Source of the DNA: JBFMFH01 sp040752275
GTDB lineage: Bacteria > Acidobacteriota > Vicinamibacteria > Vicinamibacterales > JAKQTR01
Direction: 5' to 3'
Length of the DNA stretch: 64,000 nt
Assembly (NCBI GenBank): GCA_040752275.1
Contig: JBFMFH010000057.1
Location: forward strand, 1 to 64,000
Shown here: in pieces, positions 55,879-64,000 of the stretch
How the letters are laid out: the number at the start of each line of letters is the position of its first letter
Numbering within the stretch: position 1 is the first letter of the stretch
Notes under the pieces: generated by a model
What the model was told of the DNA's origin: nothing
Seen by the model: the letters and a program-made list of their open reading frames with translations, nothing else
Database searches by the model: none
Program-made: the position numbers and the translations under genes

Positions 55879-58800
55879 TCACTTCTCGTCGAGTCGGCGA
55901 CCTGCGTCCAGCGCGTTGTGGTTCATGATCGCGTTGAAGACCAGGGCATAGGTGCCGTGAGTCTCGCCGCGCCACATCGGGTTGATCGCGAAGACGACCA
56001 CGTGCCCCTTGTCCAGCGGCACATCCACGACCGCAGGCCGCTGCGCGATCTCGTTCCCGTTCTCGAGCAGCCCCGAGACGAGGAGTTCGCGAGTGTCCCC
56101 ATAGCGCAGGACCACGCGCGGCCGCTGCGCCGGCGGGATGATCCCGAGCGGGTTGCGAAGCTGTTCGTCGGTCACCGGCGCGGCCTGCCAGGGCTCCGCG
56201 CGGGGTGGTTCCTCAGGAGGCGTTGCGACCGGGCGTCCCTGCGGCGTGTCCTGATCGTCGGGCGTGCCCCGGCCCGTCGGGCGCTCCGGACCGCTCTCGC
56301 CGCTCCGGCCGCGGCCGCCGGCTCCGCTGCTGACGCCGAGCACCAGCCCCGGGGCCGAGTACACCGCCAGGCTCTCACCGTAGCCGTAGGCAATAGGACT
56401 CGCGCCATCCACGAACCGGGCGCGCATCACCGTCCCCGGGGCCCGGATCCGAGATGGCCGCTGCACCGACAGCCCCGGCGTGAACCCCAGTGTGTTGACG
56501 AACTCGGTCGTGTCGCCGGCGGTGATGAGCAGGCCGCCCTTGCGCACGAACGATTCCAGCTTCGCCACGCCTTCCCACCCGAGCCCGGGCCGCATGTCGT
56601 CGGTCGAGTCGATCTTCCCGATGTTGGGGGTGAGCTCCGTCGTCTTCCACGGCAGCGGATTCCGCCACATCGGCATGCCGGAGATGATCTGCTGGCCGCC
56701 GCGCCCGACTGGCGGAAAGACGACAACGTCCCATTTCGCCTTCAGGTCGGCCTCTGCGGCGATGACCTGGGTGCTGACGTAGTCGTACGCAATCCCCAGG
56801 CGGTCGAACTCCATTCGCCACCAGCCTTCATCCTGGGTCCCCAGCCAGGTGTGCACGTAGGCGATGCGGGGCGCCGTGACCCTGTGGGTCTTCACCGCCG
56901 GCGCCGACGCCAGCGCATGCACCCGGAGCCCGAGGTCCGACGCCGCGGAGTTCAGGGCGTCGGCCGCCACTCCCGCAATCAGGAAGGACCCACGGCTGAA
57001 CGTCCGTCCGCCGGCCTCGAAGGACTCCTCGGCCACATCGAACGCTGCGTCTTTGAAGCGGTACCGAAGGGCAATGAGCGAGGGATCGGTATCGTTGTTC
57101 ACGGCGAACACGACGCCGGTCCCGCTCACGCCGCCGGGGGCCTTCACCGCCGAGACCCTCTCCATCGCCGCGTCCAGCACCTTGGCGTCGGTCACCCGGA
57201 CGACCTGCACGTTGAACAGCTCCCCGAAGGTCCACCCGGTGTCGTCGTAGGGCCGCCGCTGCGGATCGTTGGGCGCCCAGTACTGGTAGTCGAGCAGCGC
57301 ATCGGCAATCCGACTGTACGGCTGGTCCATGCGCACGATGTAGCTGCCGGCCGGGAACTCGCGGGTGTCGGCGGCCGGCTTCTCGGGTTTCTCGCTCTCA
57401 GGCTTCTGAGTCTCGGCCCCAGCACGGCCGGCCTGCTCTCCGCGTCCGCCTCCTTCTTCGCCCGCCGGCCGCGTGCGCCTCTTCGCCGGCAACGTCACGG
57501 TGAAGGGAGCCGTCGCCCGGGCAATTTCAACGTGCTGGCGCTCGAGCACCCGCAGCAGCTCCGCCTGGGCCCCCAATCGCGCATCGTCGCCCGGAAACAC
57601 GTAGGCGGCCGGGCCTTCGTTCTTCGGCTTCGTGATCGACCGTTTGGCCTTCAGGTAGAAGTTCTTGAGGAAGAGCTTGCTGTTGCCGCCGAAGTACGAC
57701 AACGCCGTGAGCAGACCCGTCTGTTGGTAGTTGTTGTTGTTGCGCTGCGACCACATGACCTCTGGCAGCGGCGGGTTCTGCCGGTACCAGGTCCGGGCGT
57801 AGGCGCCCGGCTGCAGGCGGCGCTTGACGGTGTCCGCACCAGCATTGCCGAATGTCTCGTACAGGCGGCTGATCCCGTTGTGCATGGCCCCGATGAACAT
57901 CAGGTAGCCGGGCGACCAGGTGTCGAAGGTACCGTGGGTGAATGCGCCCGGCATCCCGAACTTGGTCAGCTCGGCCATGTTGTGCCAGCCGAGCAACTGC
58001 CATTCGTCCGTCAGGATCGGATCGACCCAGGCGTTGTACGGGCCGTCGCCGACCGTGTTGTCATAGAGGTACGGCACCGATTCATGGAGGTCGTGAAGAA
58101 CCTGGGCCTTCTGAGCAACGAACGCGTTCACGACGTTACGCGTGAGCGCGAGCCTCGCGCCCATCGCGTCCCGGTTGTTGTCGTGGACGACATACCTGCC
58201 CCAGTACGGCAGCGACGGCCACGTGTCGTTCGGATGCGCCAGATGCCATCTGTAGATGTCCACCTGCCGGTCCCGCCCATCCGTTTCGACAACGGGCGTG
58301 ATCATCGTGACGACCTCGTTGCGGATGGCCTTGATGTAGGGGCTGTCATCGACGACCAACCGGTAGGCCAGCTCCATCAGCGCCGTCGGAGACCCGGTTT
58401 CGGGCGAGTGGATCGCTCCCGTGATGTAATAGACCGGCACGCTCTGCATGACCAGGCGGTCCGCCTCCGCATCATCGAGATTGATGGTCCGCGGGTCAGC
58501 CAGCTTCGCCAGGCGCGCGCGGTTCTCGTCCAGCTTCGCCATCACCGTCTCCGACGCGATGGCAATGGCAATCATCTCGCGCCCTTCCTCGGAGGTGCCA
58601 ATGGAGAACACCTTCACGCGCCGCGGACTGGCCTTTTCGAGCATCCGCATGTACTGGTGGACCTCGGCCGTGTAGGGCAGCCTGCCCGGAGCGCCGGCCA
58701 CGTCCCCCAGCACGGCCTGAGGCGTCGGCACACTCTTCGACGCAGGGAGGTAGTCCACCAGCGGCGACAGGAAGAACGGTTCCGTCGTGTACTCTCTGAT

Positions 58801-58935
58801 CTTCTTCGTGTACTCCTCGTCGATCGGCTGCTTCGGATCGCGGGCGTACTTGTTCGGCTGGGCCAGCGCGCCCGCGCTGACGAGCACCACCAGGGCGGAG
58901 ATCACGCCCCACCGGACTGCTGCACGTCGCTTCAT
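55879..58935 (-). CDS. Secreted M14-family zinc carboxypeptidase
   Basis: A 1018-residue exported peptidase. The signal peptide ends near AGALAQ. The M14 domain has the HxxE zinc motif in GAIHSPETG and a later His (HDLHESVPYL) as the third ligand. A large C-terminal region (about 480-1018) has a Gly/Glu-rich insert and a GATase1-like or other unidentified fold. It releases C-terminal residues or acts on cell-wall peptides; specificity unknown. GGAGAGTCACTT precedes ATG 58935. Confidence 0.85.
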   Translation of the reverse strand: MKRRAAVRWGVISALVVLVSAGALAQPNKYARDPKQPIDEEYTKKIREYTTEPFFLSPLVDYLPASKSVPTPQAVLGDVAGAPGRLPYTAEVHQYMRMLEKASPRRVKVFSIGTSEEGREMIAIAIASETVMAKLDENRARLAKLADPRTINLDDAEADRLVMQSVPVYYITGAIHSPETGSPTALMELAYRLVVDDSPYIKAIRNEVVTMITPVVETDGRDRQVDIYRWHLAHPNDTWPSLPYWGRYVVHDNNRDAMGARLALTRNVVNAFVAQKAQVLHDLHESVPYLYDNTVGDGPYNAWVDPILTDEWQLLGWHNMAELTKFGMPGAFTHGTFDTWSPGYLMFIGAMHNGISRLYETFGNAGADTVKRRLQPGAYARTWYRQNPPLPEVMWSQRNNNNYQQTGLLTALSYFGGNSKLFLKNFYLKAKRSITKPKNEGPAAYVFPGDDARLGAQAELLRVLERQHVEIARATAPFTVTLPAKRRTRPAGEEGGGRGEQAGRAGAETQKPESEKPEKPAADTREFPAGSYIVRMDQPYSRIADALLDYQYWAPNDPQRRPYDDTGWTFGELFNVQVVRVTDAKVLDAAMERVSAVKAPGGVSGTGVVFAVNNDTDPSLIALRYRFKDAAFDVAEESFEAGGRTFSRGSFLIAGVAADALNSAASDLGLRVHALASAPAVKTHRVTAPRIAYVHTWLGTQDEGWWRMEFDRLGIAYDYVSTQVIAAEADLKAKWDVVVFPPVGRGGQQIISGMPMWRNPLPWKTTELTPNIGKIDSTDDMRPGLGWEGVAKLESFVRKGGLLITAGDTTEFVNTLGFTPGLSVQRPSRIRAPGTVMRARFVDGASPIAYGYGESLAVYSAPGLVLGVSSGAGGRGRSGESGPERPTGRGTPDDQDTPQGRPVATPPEEPPRAEPWQAAPVTDEQLRNPLGIIPPAQRPRVVLRYGDTRELLVSGLLENGNEIAQRPAVVDVPLDKGHVVVFAINPMWRGETHGTYALVFNAIMNHNALDAGRRLDEK

Positions 58936-59008
58936 AAGTGACTCTCCGGGGACAGGTTCCTCGCCGCGGGATTCTATCAGGAAGTCAACGGCACCCGATC
59001 CCCGCCCA

Positions 59009-59338
59009 TCAAAACCACTTCGGCAGGATGGGGTCCTTGCTCGCCTGGTCGGCCCAGACGAGCACCCACCGGATGCTCGGCCAGAGAACGACCAGGGCAA
59101 GCAGAACCAGCAGCAGAAGCAGGAGACCGGCGTGCTCCGACACCCAGTACACGCGGCTGGTACGACGCTGGACCACAGCGCAGTCCGGACATAGACCAGG
59201 CCGGCCGACTACGACCCCGCAGCCTGGGCATGTCAGCGCGGCGACCGCCTTGCGCTCCGCCTCGCAGCGCGCGCAGGTCGAGACGCCCAGGTAGTCAGTG
59301 ATGACTTGCGTGTCCGGATGTCGGTGGCACCATGGCAT
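59009..59338 (-). CDS. Small zinc-ribbon membrane protein
   Basis: A 109-residue protein with Cys/His pairs (PWCHRHPD, STCARCE, CPGCG, CPDC) that can form two zinc ribbons, then one TM helix (GLLLLLLVLLALVVLW). It has no known function. It is 73 bp upstream of the M14 gene on the same strand and may be co-transcribed. The start (ATG 59338) was chosen because it begins the Cys-rich domain; the upstream frame is low complexity. Confidence 0.7.
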   Translation of the reverse strand: MPWCHRHPDTQVITDYLGVSTCARCEAERKAVAALTCPGCGVVVGRPGLCPDCAVVQRRTSRVYWVSEHAGLLLLLLVLLALVVLWPSIRWVLVWADQASKDPILPKWF

Positions 59339-59391
59339 CAGCAGCCCACCCGCGCGCGATGATACTACACGGGAACCCTCTCTTCCCTTCC

Positions 59392-59421
59392 TTGACACCC
59401 CCTTTCCCTCCCGGCTAGAGT
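59392..59421 (+). promoter_or_regulatory. Sigma70-type promoter for the S46 peptidase
   Basis: TTGACA (59392-59397), 18-bp spacer, TAGAGT (59416-59421). The start near 59428 gives a leader of about 60 nt. Confidence 0.65.
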
Positions 59422-59490
59422 CGGGTGCCCGCCTTCTTGTCGCCCCGCGGGCGAGCACTCATTTCGACTCGTCTCATGCAGAGGCTACGT

Positions 59491-61572
59491 ATGACACCCA
59501 GGAGACTCTTCGCGTTCGTGCTGGGCCTGCTGTTGGTCGCCACCGCGTACGGCGCGTCGATCGGCGCCGACGAGGGCTTCTGGCCCTACAACAGCATCCC
59601 GAGGGCCGCCATCAGGTCGAAGTACCGGTTCACGGTGACCGACCAGTGGCTGAACCACCTGCAGCTGGCCACCATACGGTTCGGCGGAGCCACGGGCTCC
59701 ATCGTCTCGCCCAATGGTCTCGTGTTGACGAATCACCATGTCGGGCTCCGCACGCTGCAGAACCTGAGCACCCCGGGGAAGGACTACGTCAAGAGCGGGT
59801 TCTACGCACCCACGACGGCCGAAGAGCTGAAGGTGCCGGGGATGACCCTCAGCGTGCTTCAGAGCATCGAGGACGTGACCGAGAAGGTGAACGCGCCGGT
59901 CAAGCCCGGCATGACCGCTGCGCAGGTCAACGAGGCGCGCCAGTCGGCCATCCGGGCAGTCCAGGGACAGGCCGCGCCTGGGGTCAGCCGCCAGGTCGTC
60001 TCGCTGTACGCAGGGGCCCTGTATCACCTCTACACCTACAAGGTCTACTCGGACGTGCGCCTCGTGTTCGGCGTGGAGTACCAAACGGGCTTCTACGGCG
60101 GCGACCCGGACAACTTCACCTACCCGCGCTACAACCTCGACGTCTGCGTGTTTCGGCTCTACGAGAGCGACAAGCCCGCCGAAACGCCCGTCTATCTCAA
60201 GTGGTCCCCCAACGGCTCCAGGGAGAACGAGCTGGTGTTCACCACGGGACACCCGGGATCGACCCAGCGCTTGAATACCGTCGCGCACCTCAGGTACTTG
60301 CGGGACACGGCCCTGCCATTTTCGGTCGCGAACCTCGAGATGCGGGAGGCGGCCATCAAGCAGTGGGCATCGCTGAGCGCCGAGAATGCGCGGCAGACGC
60401 TCTCGGAGCTGTTCGGCGTCCAGAACAGCCTCAAGTCGCAGCGCGGACGCCTCGGGGGCCTGCGCGATCCGGCGTTGATGGGCAAGAAGGAGGCGGCCGA
60501 GGCGCGGCTGCGCGCCGAACTCGCCAAGAACCCGGCGCAGCAACAGGAACTGGGCAGCGCCTGGGACGTCATCGAGGAGACGCTCGCCGTCGCCAAACAG
60601 CTCGACGCCGAGCGTAACTTCGTCGCGAATGCGGCCGGACTCAATTCGACTCTCTTTGCCATGGCACGCAACCTCGTGCGCGCCGCCGACAACCCGCCTG
60701 CCCCGGAAGGCGGCCGCGGGGGCGCACCTGGGGGAGCGCCCGGCGGCGGCGGGCGTGGCGGGGCACCGGCCGCCCCGAATCTCGCTCGAGAGAAGGTCAA
60801 CCTGACAGCCTCTTTGGCCTTCATGCAGGAGTTCCTCGGCGCCGAACACGCAATCGCGAAGCGCATTCTCGCCGGAAAGACGCCGGCAGCGCGCGCGTCG
60901 GAACTCGTCGACCAGACCCGGCTCCTGGATTCAGAAATCCAGACCCTCCTGCGAGCCGGCGGCAAGGCGGCCATCGATGCATCCACCGACCCCATGATCG
61001 TTCTGGCACGTTCACTGGAGGCCGACGCCCAAGCCGTCGCGAAGCGGTACCAGGACGAAGTCACGGCCATTCAGCAGGCCGAGTACCCGAAAATCGGCCA
61101 GGCCGTCTTCGTCGTCGATGGCCCGAAGGCCTATCCGGACGCGACCGGCACACTGCGCCTGTCGTATGGCACGGTGAAGTCTTATGTGGAAGACGGCAGG
61201 AGGATTCCGGCCTTCACCGACTTCGCGGGGCTCTATGCGCGATCGGCCCAGCACAGCAACGAGCCACCGTGGGACCTGGCCCCGCGATGGGTCGAGAACA
61301 GGGCCGCCATCAACCTGAGGACGCCGTTCAACTTCGTCAGTACGAACGATATCGTCGGGGGGAACAGTGGGTCGGCGGTGGTCAACCGCAAAGGCGAGGT
61401 GGTGGGACTCGTCTTCGACGGCAACATCCAGATGCTGCCGGGCTACTACATCTACGAGGACTCGGTGAATCGTACGGTGTCGGTCGACTCGCGGGCGATC
61501 ATCGAGGCACTCCGGGGAATCTACAAGGCAGACGCCCTGGCCGACGAGATGACCGGCAGGGGCCGGAGGTAG
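59491..61572 (+). CDS. S46-family dipeptidyl-peptidase (DPP7-like)
   Basis: A 693-residue exported serine dipeptidase. A signal segment (FAFVLGLLLVATAYGA) precedes the chymotrypsin-fold core. The triad is visible: His in LTNHHVG, Asp in DPDNFTYPR, Ser in GGNSGSAV. The residue 18 after the Ser is Gly (FDG), the DPP7-type choice; DPP11 has Arg. A Gly-rich insert (about residues 405-430) is unusual. I chose ATG 59491 because AGAGG precedes it; ATG 59476 is an alternative. It probably removes dipeptides from peptides in the periplasm. Confidence 0.9.
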   Translation: MTPRRLFAFVLGLLLVATAYGASIGADEGFWPYNSIPRAAIRSKYRFTVTDQWLNHLQLATIRFGGATGSIVSPNGLVLTNHHVGLRTLQNLSTPGKDYVKSGFYAPTTAEELKVPGMTLSVLQSIEDVTEKVNAPVKPGMTAAQVNEARQSAIRAVQGQAAPGVSRQVVSLYAGALYHLYTYKVYSDVRLVFGVEYQTGFYGGDPDNFTYPRYNLDVCVFRLYESDKPAETPVYLKWSPNGSRENELVFTTGHPGSTQRLNTVAHLRYLRDTALPFSVANLEMREAAIKQWASLSAENARQTLSELFGVQNSLKSQRGRLGGLRDPALMGKKEAAEARLRAELAKNPAQQQELGSAWDVIEETLAVAKQLDAERNFVANAAGLNSTLFAMARNLVRAADNPPAPEGGRGGAPGGAPGGGGRGGAPAAPNLAREKVNLTASLAFMQEFLGAEHAIAKRILAGKTPAARASELVDQTRLLDSEIQTLLRAGGKAAIDASTDPMIVLARSLEADAQAVAKRYQDEVTAIQQAEYPKIGQAVFVVDGPKAYPDATGTLRLSYGTVKSYVEDGRRIPAFTDFAGLYARSAQHSNEPPWDLAPRWVENRAAINLRTPFNFVSTNDIVGGNSGSAVVNRKGEVVGLVFDGNIQMLPGYYIYEDSVNRTVSVDSRAIIEALRGIYKADALADEMTGRGRR

Positions 61573-61618
61573 AGCGCGGAACAGGCCGGTGCTGAAGCCC
61601 GGCGTCCATGTGGCGTCC

Positions 61619-61816
61619 TTACGAGCGGGGTGATGGCTCGCGCGGCTCGCCGTCGGGCGGCGATGAGCCGTCGTACCGGCCCCTTCCCGAGATCGCCGGC
61701 GTCTGGCCGCAGCAGCCTGCCACCATGCACTCGTCGCAGAGTCTCGACCCGCACAAGGCGCAATGATCGAACAGGTCCGCCCCGGCAGGACCTGCGCCGC
61801 ATCGTTCGCACTGCAT
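61619..61816 (-). CDS. Small CxxC zinc-ribbon protein (65 residues)
   Basis: A 65-residue protein with CERCG, HCALCGSRLCDEC and GCC Cys clusters, suggesting two zinc-binding knuckles. A strong GGGAGGTG ribosome-binding site sits 8 nt before ATG 61816, which supports a real gene in the gap between the S46 and sialidase-like genes. The TAA stop is at 61619. The tail is acidic/Pro-rich. Function unknown. Confidence 0.65.
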   Translation of the reverse strand: MQCERCGAGPAGADLFDHCALCGSRLCDECMVAGCCGQTPAISGRGRYDGSSPPDGEPREPSPRS

Positions 61817-61913
61817 CGGCGTCCCACCTCCCGTCCGCACCATAGCACGGCCACCGTCGGATCCCGAACCCCGCCGCGCGTCCCTGGCAGGCTGACCAGC
61901 CTGACCGGGCGTC

Positions 61914-61942
61914 TTGCGCCCGGACGCGCCCTGACGTATAAG
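61914..61942 (+). promoter_or_regulatory. Sigma70-type promoter for the sialidase-like gene
   Basis: TTGCGC (61914-61919), 17-bp spacer and TATAAG (61937-61942), giving a leader of about 41 nt before ATG 61990. Confidence 0.6.
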
Positions 61943-61989
61943 GGGCGCATCCCCATTCAATCGGACGGAGAGCCCGTCAGGAGTCCCCA

Positions 61990-63276
61990 ATGCCGAACAA
62001 TCTGCGTCAGTCGCTGTCCATACTGATCGTCGTGCCCGGGGCGGCCCTCATGGTTGCGGCAGCCATCCCGACCCCCACCCACCAGGATGCCGTCACAACC
62101 GCCGATGCCGTCCCCTTCGTCGACATCGTACCGCTGCCGTCGCCGGCCGCCGCCGGCGCCATGGCTCCGCATCTGTCTGCCTCACCGGACGGCCGCGTGT
62201 ATCTGAGCTGGCTCGAACCCGCAGGCGATGCCGGCTGGCGTTTCAGAGTCGCGGAGCGCCAGGCCGGTGCGTGGGATGTGCGGGCGGACGTCGCCCAGGG
62301 GACCAGCTTCTTCGCGAACTGGGCGGATGTGCCTTCCGTGTTCGCCGCCAAGGACGGACGCCTCGCGGCGCACTGGCTCGAGAAGATGGGGGCCAGCACG
62401 TATGCGTACGGGATCCGCGTGCGCTCATCATCCGACGCCGGCAAGACGTGGTCGGCGGCCGTCATCCCCCATCGCGACCAGTCACCAACCGAGCACGGGT
62501 TTCTCTCATTCTTCGATGCTCCGGGCGGCGGGATCGGGATGGTGTGGCTCGACGGCCGCGAGACGGCGGCTTCGCCCCGCGAGAGCGGTCACGGCCACGG
62601 AGGCGGCGCGATGACCTTGCGCGCAACGACCTTGACGGCAGAAGGTGATTTCGGTGCCGATGTGCTCGTTGATGATCGGGTCTGTGACTGCTGTCCGACG
62701 GCCGCTGTGGCTACGGCCAACGGCGTTCTTGCGGCCTACCGTGATCGTTCGGCCACTGAGATCCGCGATATCGGTCTGGCGCGCCTCGAGGGCGGCCGGT
62801 GGCAGCGACTCGGCGCGGTGCACCCTGACGGCTGGGAAATCCCAGGCTGCCCGGTCAACGGCCCCGCACTGGCTGCCGGCGGCGACACCGTCGTCGTGGC
62901 CTGGTTCACCGCGGCCGGAGATCAGGGGCGTGCGAACGTCGTCTTCTCGCGCGACCGTGGCGCGACGTTCGGCACCCCCGCCAGAATCGACGACGGAAGT
63001 CCGCTCGGGCGAGTCGATGTCGAACTGCTGCCGGACGGCAGCGCGATCGTGGTGTGGATCGAGTCGAGCAAGGGCCAGGCGGCTGTTCGAGCGAGACGCG
63101 TGTTTCTCGACGGTCGCCGCGGGCCGGCCACGACTCTGGCTGACGTCGGCAACGACCGATCCAGCGGTCATCCGCGCGTGGTGCGAAGTGGCCGCGAGTT
63201 GATCTTCGCGTGGCGGACGGCCGCGCCGCACAACCTTGTGACCGCCGTCGCGCAGATCCCGCCAGACCTGCAGTAG
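61990..63276 (+). CDS. Exported BNR/sialidase-like propeller protein
   Basis: A 428-residue protein with an N-terminal hydrophobic signal (ILIVVPGAALMVAAAI), a beta-propeller rich in SSDAGKTWS and SRDRGATF Asp-box motifs, and a conserved-looking VCDCCPT motif (about residue 233). The sialidase-family fold is recognisable, but a sialic-acid substrate is not supported, and many such bacterial propellers have unknown function. AGGAG with 6-nt spacing precedes ATG 61990. Confidence 0.8.
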   Translation: MPNNLRQSLSILIVVPGAALMVAAAIPTPTHQDAVTTADAVPFVDIVPLPSPAAAGAMAPHLSASPDGRVYLSWLEPAGDAGWRFRVAERQAGAWDVRADVAQGTSFFANWADVPSVFAAKDGRLAAHWLEKMGASTYAYGIRVRSSSDAGKTWSAAVIPHRDQSPTEHGFLSFFDAPGGGIGMVWLDGRETAASPRESGHGHGGGAMTLRATTLTAEGDFGADVLVDDRVCDCCPTAAVATANGVLAAYRDRSATEIRDIGLARLEGGRWQRLGAVHPDGWEIPGCPVNGPALAAGGDTVVVAWFTAAGDQGRANVVFSRDRGATFGTPARIDDGSPLGRVDVELLPDGSAIVVWIESSKGQAAVRARRVFLDGRRGPATTLADVGNDRSSGHPRVVRSGRELIFAWRTAAPHNLVTAVAQIPPDLQ

Positions 63277-63409
63277 CGTGGTCTGCAGCTTCATCGACCG
63301 CGCAGAGGACGAGGACGGACGTTCCGTTCGGGATGGCGATCCGGCGTGCCGACGCCCACCAGGCCGCCGGCGGTGATGACGACTTCGGTGTTGGGGAGGC
63401 GCTGCTCGC

Positions 63410-63727
63410 TCATCCGCCTGGCGGGCCCCGATGATCGCTGAACGGATTCTCAATTCGCACGCCGCCGAGGTCCCTGCCATCGGCAAGGTCCTCGGAGAGC
63501 ACCGTCGCACAGCCGAGGGCCCGGGCGGCTTCAATCACGGCGGCATCCCAGTACGAGATCGCAGACGCGTGCGCGCGTGCGGAGGCGGCCAACATGATGG
63601 GCACCGTGATCTCCTGTATCGGGAGGCGCAGCCAGGCCTCGACCAGGAGCGAAGCCTGCTCGTGCGAGAGGCGATCCTGCCGGGTCGATCGCGTGGCTTG
63701 AACGTAGAACTCCTGCAACACCGGCAC
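63410..63727 (-). pseudogene. 5'-truncated PIN-domain (VapC-like) toxin remnant
   Basis: The frame encodes 105 residues matching the C-terminal two-thirds of a PIN nuclease: VLQEFYVQATR, SYWDAAVIEAARALGCATVLSEDL, GVRIENPF. Upstream in the same frame, to a TGA at 63826, there is no N-terminal DTN metal motif, so the first catalytic Asp is missing. No antitoxin was recognised. The GTG start at 63727 is nominal. It is likely a decayed toxin gene, next to a tRNA. Confidence 0.6.
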
Positions 63728-63819
63728 CGCGCGCGCGTGGTCCGTCGCGTCGAGCTGGGGGCCTCGCGCGGCTCTGGCAGCCGCGAAGGAGGACTTGCGG
63801 AGTGTCGTCGCGACGAAGA

Positions 63820-63847
63820 AGCCTCAAGACCTTGCGGCCTTGAGGCT
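63820..63847 (-). terminator. Terminator of tRNA-Pro
   Basis: In the minus direction AGCCTCAAGGCC pairs with GGTCTTGAGGCT (one G-U wobble) across a GCAA tetraloop, followed by TCTTCGTC. It lies 6 nt past the tRNA CCA end. Confidence 0.8.
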
Positions 63848-63853
63848 GGACTG

Positions 63854-63930
63854 TGGTCGGGGCGAGTGGATTTGAACCACCGACCCCTCGGTCCCGAACC
63901 GAGTGCTCTACCAGGCTGAGCCACGCCCCG
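63854..63930 (-). tRNA. tRNA-Pro (anticodon CGG)
   Basis: Acceptor CGGGGCG/CGCCCCG, D-stem GCTC/GAGC, anticodon stem CTCGG/CCGAG with loop TTCGGGA (anticodon CGG, reading CCG), variable loop GGGTC, T-stem GGTGG/CCACT (last pair G-T) with TTCAAAT, discriminator A and encoded CCA. Total 77 nt. Confidence 0.97.
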
Positions 63931-63941
63931 ACAGTCTGACT

Positions 63942-63971
63942 AGTCTATCGCAGAGGGTTCTGGATTCCCAA
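63942..63971 (-). promoter_or_regulatory. Candidate promoter of tRNA-Pro
   Basis: On the minus strand TTGGGA (63971-63966), 18-bp spacer and TAGACT (63947-63942) lie 11 nt upstream of the tRNA 5' end. Confidence 0.5.
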
Positions 63972-64000
63972 GAAGATTCACGGCATGCCTGACCTGCAGA

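Noticed and set aside
55855..58941. A 1028-codon open frame opposite the M14 peptidase gene.
   Set aside because: Another shadow frame; the minus-strand gene has a signal peptide, zinc motif and ribosome-binding site.
61990..63276. Calling the last propeller a true sialidase.
   Set aside because: Asp-box motifs are present but the Arg triad and FRIP-type motif of sialidases were not found.

Overview
The window looks like a piece of the main chromosome of a high-GC, Gram-negative, free-living bacterium. I infer Acidobacteriota, probably a Vicinamibacteria-type (subdivision 6) lineage. The basis is the mix of a complete Tol-Pal system and LPS-export (Lpt) genes with HPr kinase/HPr regulation, and large secreted VPS10/sortilin-type propellers together with M14 and S46 peptidases. 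Gene density is high, no transposase, prophage or CRISPR is visible, and most genes are housekeeping.

Layout. 1-120 is a long imperfect palindrome. 140-7936 (minus) is an operon recN > miaB > bifunctional-nuclease-type gene > parA > parB > lptF-lptG fusion. 8107-13485 (plus), from a near-consensus promoter, is tolQ-tolR-tolA/tonB-like-tolB-pal-cpoB followed by ssb. 31096 down to 13564 (minus) is an almost gapless 14-gene array: guaA, dnaE, accA, recJ, an lptC-lptA polyprotein, lptB, rpoN, hpf, hprK, rapZ, EIIA(Man-type), HPr, EI, cupin. The largest gap is 34 bp and seven junctions overlap. 31200-42197 holds a secreted PQQ-type propeller, a PLP aminotransferase with a membrane protein, a 1348-residue multi-sensor NtrY-like histidine kinase, pssA/psd, a DUF465 protein, and rimI/tsaB. 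42294-45939 is mutS and an agmatinase-family gene. 46132-48886 (minus) is acyP, apt, an OmpA-domain protein, tRNA-Arg(CCT) and a TPR membrane protein. 48993-52559 is a 1188-residue fused flavin/Fe-S oxidoreductase resembling an inverted NfnB-NfnA fusion. 52725-63276 is an exported proteolysis/propeller cluster: VPS10-like, M14, zinc-ribbon membrane protein, S46 dipeptidyl-peptidase, small zinc-ribbon, BNR/sialidase-like. The right end has a 5'-truncated PIN toxin remnant beside tRNA-Pro(CGG).

How it fits together. Envelope biogenesis is the dominant theme. Lpt subunits are reduced to three polypeptides through fusions (LptF-LptG, LptC-LptA and separate LptB), and Tol-Pal is complete. A regulatory phosphotransferase chain (EI, HPr with both His15 and Ser46, HPrK, a lone EIIA) sits with RapZ, sigma-54 and a hibernation factor but with no sugar permease. 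It is therefore probably a signalling rather than a sugar-transport system, and it is physically embedded in the replication/lipid/LPS gene array.

The observations I consider most worth following are the 14-gene array, the Lpt fusions, the orphan three-sensor kinase, the NfnB-NfnA-type fusion, two apparently leaderless promoters (mutS and the oxidoreductase), and the heptanucleotide repeats at about 52.6 kb.
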